Source: Arthrinium phaeospermum (Eukaryota > Ascomycota > Sordariomycetes > Amphisphaeriales > Apiosporaceae). Taken from it: a stretch of DNA of 64,000 nucleotides. The notes under the pieces were generated by a model, which saw nothing but the letters and a program-made list of their open reading frames with translations, searched no databases and was not told the DNA's origin. The position numbers were made by a program, and so were the translations under genes. The stretch is taken from NCBI GenBank assembly GCA_006503535.1, contig QYRS01000004.1:1364001-1428000 (forward strand). The letters run 5' to 3'. Shown in pieces: positions 56,616 through 64,000 of the stretch. Position 1 is the stretch's first letter. Each line of letters opens with the position of its first letter.

Positions 56616-57952
56616 TATTGGATCCTATTAACAATGAGATCCAGCCATCTATCTCGACCCTCGGACGTTAGTATAGACATGCCTTAGACAAAGCGCCGAC
56701 AATGGCCGGAATGGATAATGTGCGAGATTTCCTTACCTCGCCAAACGATACCCGGCGCGAGCCACTTGGATTTCAACGACGGGCGCCGCTCGCTCAAAGT
56801 ATTCGCCAGAGAGCTCTTGGCCGGCGATCGCCAGTCCTTCCGGTAGTACTGTTACGGCAGTCAGCACGGGTTACGTGACACGGAACACAGACGGACTCCG
56901 TACCTGCGGTACAAACATGCGCATTGGACTCACTCGCCCAAATCATTGCCGTCTTGACAGGATCTTCTAGGTGCATGCCCCTCTCCCAGCTTTGCCTCAT
57001 CGACGAGTATTTGCCGGTTGTTATCTCGAGCGAGAGATTGCCAGCCCACTGCTTGGCGGCCGGATACAGCCCGTGTTGACCAAGCATTTTCTCGGGAATG
57101 GCACTGTCCCAAACATGGTGTAGCGAAACGTTTGCATCGCTATTCTCCCACTTCACGGGGATGCCATTGCCACCCTGTCGTCTCTCGGCGTTAGTCATGA
57201 AAAGGGGGAAGGTAACTCGGCGGTGAATCGTATACGCGATCCTCCAGAAAATACAGGATCAAAAAGGGAAGCGTACCTGTGCGACATTCTCTGCATGTAG
57301 TGGCTGGTGAATGTCGCCTAAACTCGATTAGTATTTGCCATTTCAATCAGAGCCTCCACGAACACCTTACCGACGAAATGTATTAGGAATTTGGCCGCTT
57401 GGTTTCTTCGATAGAAAAGCAAATTCACATCAAGCAACTGGTCCGTGTAATTCTTAATCGCGCTGACGACGCATCCGTCCTCCTTGCAGTCGCGTTCAAA
57501 GTCCACGCCGCAGTAAGTCGGTGGTTCGTCCTTGGCGTCTATAAAATGGAAGTCCTTCGAGAAGCGGCCTAGCACACAGTCTTAGCAACAACACCCCTTT
57601 CGAATCCAGGAGGTCGAGAGCTATTATAGAAAATCAAGAGTATATTTACCCCATTTCGTATATCGAATCTGGTCTGCCCAGGTGGCGATTCCCGCCATGT
57701 AATGCTCCTGGTGACTTTGTGTAAGCTACTAGTTCGGAAACAACCCGTATAGCCGCTTTCCCTAATTTACTCTATCTTTAAATTGGGAAATATGCCCACC
57801 GTGTCATTCTTCAGCAGCTTCTTGAAGTAGCTCGCCGTGCTGCCTTGCACAAGGTCACTCGCTAGATAACCAATCGTCGTGTGGCCCAAACTCCCCCAGC
57901 ATTCGGCGGTGGGGAAGAGGATGAGAAGCCCAGCTGCGGCAGATACCCTCAT
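56600..57952 (-). CDS. secreted S1/P1-type nuclease (293 aa, seven exons)
   Basis: Zinc-dependent extracellular nuclease that cuts single-stranded DNA and RNA and removes 3' phosphates. Exons on the minus strand: 57800-57952, 57650-57707, 57371-57568, 57277-57317, 56904-57174, 56737-56848, 56600-56648. The joined length is 294 codons including the stop and all phases agree. The signal peptide MRVSAAAGLLILFPTAEC is followed by the mature N-terminus WGSLGHTTIGYLAS, whose Trp1 and His6 bind the trinuclear zinc site. Other zinc ligands are in ATWAD, FHFIDAKD, LIHFVGDIHQPLHAE and SLHHVWDSAI. Cysteines in CGVDF and DCKEDGC fit the family's disulphides. The C-terminus is RWLDLIVNRIQYQDEL. The role is probably nucleic-acid scavenging. 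The gene is intact. Confidence 0.92.
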
Positions 57953-59060
57953 ATTGAAACTCAAGGACAAACACAGCGCTAGAAAGTGTAGGCAGGAATA
58001 TGTGACGCAGTTTAGTAGGACGCTCGGTGTATTTGATTGATCTTGGGAAACACAGACGGCGCGGCATGTACGCGACAACATTGAAGTTACCTAGAGCGCC
58101 TAGGAGATAGCGGAGCTGGCTGGCACAGGTGGCTCTCCTGCACGCGGCTGGCGGCGGTTGCTGAGGGAACGTGAGTCGCACATTTGACTTGCTGATTCGC
58201 TCAGAGCGCACCCATTATGCGGACAGCAGATGCCATCCGACAAATGGCTATGCAGCAGATGAAAGGTACCCCAAGTTTGACTCAGGCATTGCCTACTTTA
58301 CTCAAATTCTTGTGTATCTTGGATACAGCATCAGCAGCGAATATGATTCTTCCAGACCGGGGATACGATGTGAACTCGGGTGCGATGCGAACTCGGCTGG
58401 GGATCCCCACGTGCGCATTCCTTGAATGCGATCAATGCGACCATGGGATGTGAAGCAGTGCATATTGTGCGTGACAGCTATCCTGCCGGTAATACAGCCT
58501 CATCTCATCTCCAAAGAGGCAGATGGGCATGTTGGGGCGGCAGGTGACGCACGGAGGCTTAGGCATCCGCGTGAATTTATCATTGGACGGCCCAGCGACG
58601 GTCACTGCGGGAGGATCTTGGTCAAAATTGATGGGTTGCATGAGGCCTAGCTATCCCGGTTTCGTCACTGCGCCCGCCCATTAGACATTAGACTTCCTTA
58701 TCTCTTTGCCCACTTCCTTTAGTCGTACAAAACTAACCACTGATAACGGGCAGTCTTTTCCTCGCGCAACAGCCTATCACGGCTCGTACAAGTCCAGCTG
58801 ACTCCCTTGATTCCCACAGTGGCTCACATGGAACCCCAGAAAAGGACAAAGTCCCACCTGGTGATAAGAAAGCCAGCCCCGTTTTCGCAGCTATCTTGTC
58901 ATGGTGATCTCAAGGCTGGCTCCCGAGATTCTCCCTATATACCACTTCTCATCCTCCAAGACCTGCCAGATCAACCACCAATCTCGGCCATCAATCCCTC
59001 TTGCTGGTCTCAAATCGCCATTCAACACCACCACTTGGACTCTACGAGCCGGGGATCAAT
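57953..59060. promoter_or_regulatory. divergent promoter space, nuclease (-) and PQ-loop gene (+)
   Basis: A 1.1-kb space between divergent genes. No conserved element was recognised beyond a CT-rich leader (58910-59000) before the PQ-loop gene. Short frames here have random composition. Confidence 0.45.
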
Positions 59061-60350
59061 ATGGCTGTCATCCATGGCATTTCAGTGAACGAGGCGTTGT
59101 CGGGGATATTCGGGAGCATTTCTCTGACCTCGTGGATATGTCTCCTGGTTCGTGATTTTCCTTATCTGCAGCTTGCTACGTCATATGGGCCTGCTTCATT
59201 GGATTGGACAAAACTGACCTGGCCTCTGATATAGATCCCTCAGCTCTTGACGAATTACAGGGCCCAGAGCGCCGAAGGCCTGTCTATGCCGTTTCTACTC
59301 ATCTGGTTATTTGGCGACATCGCAAACTTATGTGGTACGTTCAAATGTCTTTGTCTTATTATTATCACCATACCGGCATAACAGTCGTGCATTGGCGGCT
59401 TTTTTGAGTTGGTACGATACACATATCGCGAACCTTAAGGACATTTTTTGGGCTACCAACGGCCGCCTTGCATAGAACCTCACTCAATCGCGCCTCCCAG
59501 CTGATCCGGCACGTGCTTTTGCTTACCATCGTCGCCCAATCCCGTAGGTGCCCTCGTGACCGGCATCGCGCCCACCGCAACGGCTCTAGCGGCGTACTTC
59601 AGTTTTTCCGATCTCGTTTTGATCAGCCAGTGCCTATACTACAACACGCTGAATGCACGCCGTGCCCGCCAGCGAACGACGTCGAGCGCCACCGATGCAT
59701 CAGAGGACGAGCCGCTCCTCCGCCGAAGGAGGGCCTCGTCCGGAGCCGCCCTTCCGGGCTCGCAGCGCCGCAATTCGACGCGCCACGAAGAATCCGGCTT
59801 TGACCCGATCCGCCGTGTGGTGACAGGCGAGGACGAGACGCCCGACAGCAACCCGGCGCTCCACAACTCACTCAGCATCGCCGCCGTGTATATCGTGGGA
59901 ACGCTCGGCTGGTTTGTTTCGTACAAGGCCGGTGCATGGGATGCCCCCGAGTCTCCCGACGTGCCCTCGGCGAAGTCCACGGTTGCCATTGTTGGCATGA
60001 CGTTGGGCTACTTGAGCGCAGTCTGCTATCTTTGGTAGGACACATGATATTGATTTTACCTGCGCGTGCAACGCTGACTTTGCCCCAGTGCCCGGATACC
60101 ACAAATTATCAAGAACTACCGAGAGAAGTCTTGCGAAGGCCTTGCATTGCTGTTTTTCCTGCTCTCTCTGACGGGCAACCTGACTTACGGCGCAAGTGTC
60201 TTTTCGTATTCGCAGAATGCCGACGACATCATCAAGGCCATCCCCTGGCTGATTGGGTCACTGGGCACCATGGTAGAAGATTGCATCATCTTCTATCAAT
60301 TCAGCTTGTATTCGCCGAAACGCGAGTCTAAAACCAGTGGGACCGTATAG
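59061..60350 (+). CDS. PQ-loop repeat membrane transporter (Ypq/PQLC2-like, 311 aa)
   Basis: Seven-helix membrane protein of the PQ-loop (MtN3/SWEET-like) group; fungal members export basic amino acids from the vacuole. Exons: 59061-59147, 59235-59334, 59548-60034, 60089-60350. It starts MAVIHGISVNEAL. The two signature loops are PQLLTNYRAQSAEGLS and PQIIKNYREKSCEGLA, each followed by helix pairs (FLLIWLFGDIANLCG; ALLFFLLSLTGNLTYG). A hydrophilic loop between the halves has acidic and Arg-rich patches (SEDEPLLRRRRASS) that may contain a vacuolar sorting signal of the EDEPLL dileucine type. The C-terminus is TMVEDCIIFYQFSLYSPK. The gene is intact. Confidence 0.9.
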
Positions 60351-60855
60351 ATAGATGGGTTGCGCAGATGGCGGCTGATCCGATCTATGGATATAGGGCG
60401 CTAGGATTGACTGCACCAGTTCTGAAGTTTTGCCTTGCATGGTTTATGGAGTTTTTTTTTTTTTTTTGCATGTTCATTACTACGTAGCATTGATACCGGC
60501 GGTCCAGCATTTGAAGAATCACAATGTTGCATACATAGCGCACTTTCTTGCAATCAACACTTGCAATTCTAGCGTAAAGTGCATATCAGATTTGTGAGGG
60601 TTTCTCAGTGTTTTTGGTTCGTCTTCGGGGTATATTCAAAAAATTATTACATTCGCTCTTCAAACAAAGTCCGTACCTCTCACTACCGAGTCCCAGTCCA
60701 GCAGGGCATGAAACTGTAGTGGTCCATGAAAGTCAAGCCGTATAAAGCTAATACATGAAGCCTCAGAGAGAATCAAGGATGCCGGGTTTGATCTTTGACA
60801 CCGCTTGGGCAGAGGTAGCCCATGCGAATACGACCCGGCCCATTGTCAGTCAGGA
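60351..60855. other. convergent spacer
   Basis: 3' ends of the PQ-loop (+) and small secreted protein (-) genes. It holds a T15 run at 60453-60467. No gene seen. Confidence 0.5.
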
Positions 60856-61129
60856 TCACTGCTTCTTGGGCACGGGGGCGACGCGACTGTTGCGCAGGGT
60901 ACTGTTGATCCCAGAAGGTATATTAGTACAATTGATTGCCGAGTAGTGAAGCACGATGGGAAGAAAGCGGTTCATGGACTTACGCGCATCCTTGAGGCGT
61001 CGTCACGCCGAAGAAACAGTCATCGGCAACCTTGGGCACGACCTGGTCCGCCAGAATGGGGGTGATGACCACACCGGCCGAGGCGAGGGACGCGGCGGCG
61101 GCGAAGAGGAAAGCAAAGGTGGTCTTCAT
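60856..61129 (-). CDS. small secreted protein (63 aa, two exons)
   Basis: Exon 1 is 60984-61129, the intron is 60902-60983 (GTAAGT donor, CAACAG acceptor), and exon 2 is 60856-60901 (stop TGA 60856-60858). The signal peptide MKTTFAFLFAAAASLASA leaves a mature peptide of about 45 residues (GVVITPILADQVVPKV, then ADDCFFGVTTPQGCATLRN) with two cysteines nine residues apart that could form one disulphide, and a basic tail (VAPVPKKQ). No family recognised. A small secreted protein of effector-like or cell-wall type is possible but not shown. Confidence 0.65.
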
Positions 61130-63578
61130 CTTGACTAGTGGTGGTGGTAGGCGTTGTCGAGTGTGTGTGTATTACTGCTTGCTTCCTCAGACCAGCTGCT
61201 CTTTATCTTCTTCAAGTCTTTTCGATTGGGATTAAAGATGGGGCTGGCTAAATGGCGACAGAGAACAAGCAAGGCGCGCGATAGATGGTAATGTAATATA
61301 GTTGTGTGTAGAATGAAAGAGGGTATAGTAGCAGAAGATCACGGATCTTGTTACTTAGAATGGAATACGCACAGCGGAAAGGCGACGACGAGAAGATTAT
61401 ACTAAGAGGAAGAGGACTAAAACGAACCTATCGCGGGCACTACAGTGGAAAAAGAGGGAGACTGGCAAAAAAATGAATGGGTTCCCATGCGCGTGGGTTA
61501 CCGTCGGAAGGTTAGAGTGTCGCCCCGCAGAGGCGCTTGCTTCGCCATGTCTCGGCTTCTGACGTGACATAGAACGACTCCATACCGAGGAAGGTAGGTG
61601 GAAGCTCAGATGGTACGATGCGACCCATGGCCAGCGGATGCTTGAGATCGCAGCAAGCTCAGGGCTCCTCTCTCTCTCTCTCTCTCCCCTCTAATAATTC
61701 TCCTTGCTCCCTCTCAGCCTCAGAGAGAGTCTGTGCCGGCCAGGCCGAAGGGTGAGCAGGACCTGCAGTAGCATTCTGCAATTTGGCTGTATTGGGCGCC
61801 TTCACCGATCCGACTCTGCGACAACCTCCGTCGCAGGGGCCTGGGCGATCAAGCAAGACCAAAAGGTGAGGGTTTCAGGAACAGACAGGCCAAAATGAAA
61901 CGAAACGGGGCCGAATAGGCTTGATGTGTAGTGTGTAGCCGACGTCCGTGTGTCTCTCTGTCCTCCTCGTCTTCTTCTGTGCTCGTCGCTTGACGGTGGC
62001 AATTGGGGGCAAAGGGAGAAGAGAGAGGGGAAAAAGCAATTATGAACGATCACGGGTTACTCGACCGCTGGATATAACACGCCGTCCACCATGTGCCACT
62101 CCGGTTGTGGCTAACAAATGGTCGCAGAGAGGTCGGCGCCTGGGGGCTCACAGGGCGTTTGGGAATTTTGCTCGTGGCCCCCAATGAATTCATGCAGGAG
62201 CAGTTGGCAGGTTGCGGTCTCTGGCCACCCCAGCATGCGGCCGGGGTCGCTTTGTTGCAGATCCACGGTTCTCAAACGGGCGTGGCAGGGATGCTCTCGC
62301 TTGTCTAATTGGCGGCAACATCGGTCGGCATTTTGCTGCCGCCGCCAGTACAGCAAAAATCAGAGCCTGAACGGGAGCTAGGCCAGGAGAGCAGAGCCAA
62401 CAAGCTGTGGTGCGTGTGGTTGTTGCGAGCGCGCGGTAAATGCCATTCACTATCCATTGTCCAGCGATCGATGACATAATCTACACAACCAAACTGGTTG
62501 CGATGCGCGCGGCCTTTCTGAAAGATCGGGAGATGTTGAATCGGGAGATGTTGAGTAATTCATGAAGATGCAGGAACGACGTATTGGGAAGTTCAGATGG
62601 ATGGTCACTTCGGATCGATGAAGATAGCTTTGCGTCAATGCTGCCATCGCAAAGCTAAGTTGACTTGCCGACTGTCACAAGTCGTGTCGGTTCGGGCCTT
62701 GGCGAAGTATCGATCAACACCGAAAAGTCGTGGATGCCAGATATATGATCAAATCAAACTTTCCGAGAATAAACCAATCGTTCATGCTGCCAATGTATTG
62801 ACAAATACAACAGACTCGTGACTCAGTTTGTAGTGTATAAATTGATTGAAGTGATCGTCTTTCGCCTTCTGAACAGCCGTTACTTTTCGGTGGTAATACA
62901 ATATTCGGAGGCTTGTACGGATATCAAGAGTCATGTACGTTCGAGAGGATATCCCACATCAGACGAAGGTACAACGATATAAGTTCCCGCAAGCTCTCTT
63001 CCATCAGAGGGGTGTTGTCGTGAGGCTGTTTGTTACAAGAGATGCTCTCCTCACAACATCAGCGCGTCCATGCTGGATGCTGAGCATACGCAATATCTGT
63101 TCCCTTTCTCCAACTGGAGGCAAGCAGAAGTCCCGATTACGATGCGAATTAAGGAGGGCAGATGTCGCCTTTGATCCTGGATCTCATCGTGTTTCTCGCC
63201 CGATGGGAAGACGATTGGTGGCTTGAACTCTGGTCTTACGATGCAGGCTTCCATCGTACGATGGAGATGATCCTCAACTGAACGCAGCCTCTATACTCTA
63301 AATCATGCGACTGTTTAGGAAACCGCCGGAGTTAAGTATAGTGACATGATTTGGCGTCTTGGTGTTCCAAATACACGCAACTTATATACCGATGCGGTTC
63401 CCAGGCCTGGGCCTAGCTCAAGGTTCTGTGAATATAAGCCATAATCAAGACCATTACCGTCCATCTCCGTAACGAACAACAAGCGAGACAAACCGCCCCG
63501 GAAAGCCAAGAGGAAGCGAAAGAACGACGCATAGCCCATAGCAGCAGCAAATCAGCATACCCATAACCAACGACGACA
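61130..63578. other. 2.4-kb spacer, no gene recognised
   Basis: Left part: promoter and leader of the small secreted protein (-). A TC microsatellite lies at about 61666-61687. The A/T-richer part at 62450-63560 has no coherent frame. Confidence 0.45.
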
Positions 63579-63944
63579 ATGAGCGCAGTGAAGAACACCC
63601 AGGCCCATGCCATCTCGGACCCGACATGCCGGCGCCGGCCGTCGACGCTGGCGGGACCCGAGGGGCCGACGGCGCGCCCGCGCCGCATCCACATCCACAA
63701 GTCGCTGGCCAGGACGGTCGACTGGGAGCTCTACGACAGGAAGGCGGAGCGCGAGGCCCGCCGGTACACCGACGAGGAGGTCCTGGTGTCGCTGAGCACG
63801 CGCGACGCCCTCGCCCTGCACGGCACCCTGACGTCGCCGCTGCTGTCGCCGGCCTCGTCCACGGCGTCTGATTCCTCCTCGTCCTCGTCCTCGAGATCGT
63901 CGACGTCGACGACGGCGACGACGCCGGGTCTGTCCAAGGCCTAG
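63579..63944 (+). CDS. hypothetical protein with Ser-rich tail (121 aa)
   Basis: A single-exon frame starting MSAVKNTQAHAISDP, with strong GC at third codon positions like the well-supported genes. It has an Arg/His-rich middle (RPRRIHIHKSLARTVDWELY), a charged helix (DRKAEREARRYTDEEVLVSL), and a low-complexity Ser/Thr tail. No signal peptide or known domain. The stop TAG lies 56 bp from the window end; an intron joining it to a longer gene outside is possible but not needed. Confidence 0.55.
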   Translation: MSAVKNTQAHAISDPTCRRRPSTLAGPEGPTARPRRIHIHKSLARTVDWELYDRKAEREARRYTDEEVLVSLSTRDALALHGTLTSPLLSPASSTASDSSSSSSSRSSTSTTATTPGLSKA

Positions 63945-64000
63945 GGGGGAGAAGAAGAAAGATGCGGTTGGTCAGCCAGAGGGACGTCTCAGATTCGAGT

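Overview
This is nuclear DNA from a filamentous ascomycete (Pezizomycotina, most likely Sordariomycetes). Coding sequences are cut by 50-110 bp introns with GT...CTAAC...AG signals. There are fungus-only gene types (AL-1/AL-2 carotenoid enzymes, CRY-DASH with an RGG tail, a C2H2 plus Zn2Cys6 transcription factor, an Srb8/Med12 subunit). Long gene-poor spacers carry TAGG/GGCA-type simple repeats. Genus assignment is not possible from sequence alone. No bacterial operon, CRISPR array, rRNA or convincing tRNA was seen.

Layout. 1-7 kb: a small two-exon cupin gene (-) and a delta-type phospholipase C (+). 7-14.6 kb: a gene desert. 14.7 kb: a tiny two-exon cysteine-rich protein gene behind a good TATA box. 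17-20.7 kb: a nine-exon transcription factor with two C2H2 fingers, a Zn2Cys6 cluster and a fungal TF domain, whose frame breaks once in an AT repeat. 20.7-25 kb: spacer holding a hairpin/MITE-like element. 25-35.4 kb: a light/photoprotection block with CRY-DASH (+), a mitochondrial hotdog-fold protein (-), al-2 (phytoene synthase/lycopene cyclase, +), a second MITE-like element flanked by TA, and al-1 (phytoene desaturase, +). As assembled, al-2 has two frame breaks and al-1 one. 38-40.7 kb: an Rgd1-type F-BAR/RhoGAP protein. 42 kb: a four-exon Asterix (PAT complex) homologue (-). 45.4-50 kb: Med12/Srb8. 51.4-53.5 kb: a secreted Asn/Gly-repeat protein (-) next to a tandem repeat and an orphan Gly-rich frame. 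56.6-58 kb: a seven-exon S1/P1 nuclease (-). 59-60.4 kb: a PQ-loop vacuolar-type transporter (+). 60.9-61.1 kb: a 63-residue secreted protein (-). 63.6 kb: a possible 121-residue hypothetical protein.

How the genes work together. AL-2 makes phytoene and carries the cyclase activity, and AL-1 desaturates phytoene. CRY-DASH binds FAD and usually an antenna folate and responds to blue/UV light. Their side-by-side placement suggests a light-protection neighbourhood. The al-1 promoter holds a GATC...CGATC pair of the kind bound by White Collar-type GATA factors, and the cry promoter holds a perfect CRE between TATA box and ATG. Whether the carotenoid pathway still works depends on whether the three frame breaks are real mutations or base-calling errors in short repeats. 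About 13 kb of other coding sequence in the window reads through without a break.

All exon boundaries were inferred by eye from splice signals, frame continuity and family knowledge. No alignment or database search was run.
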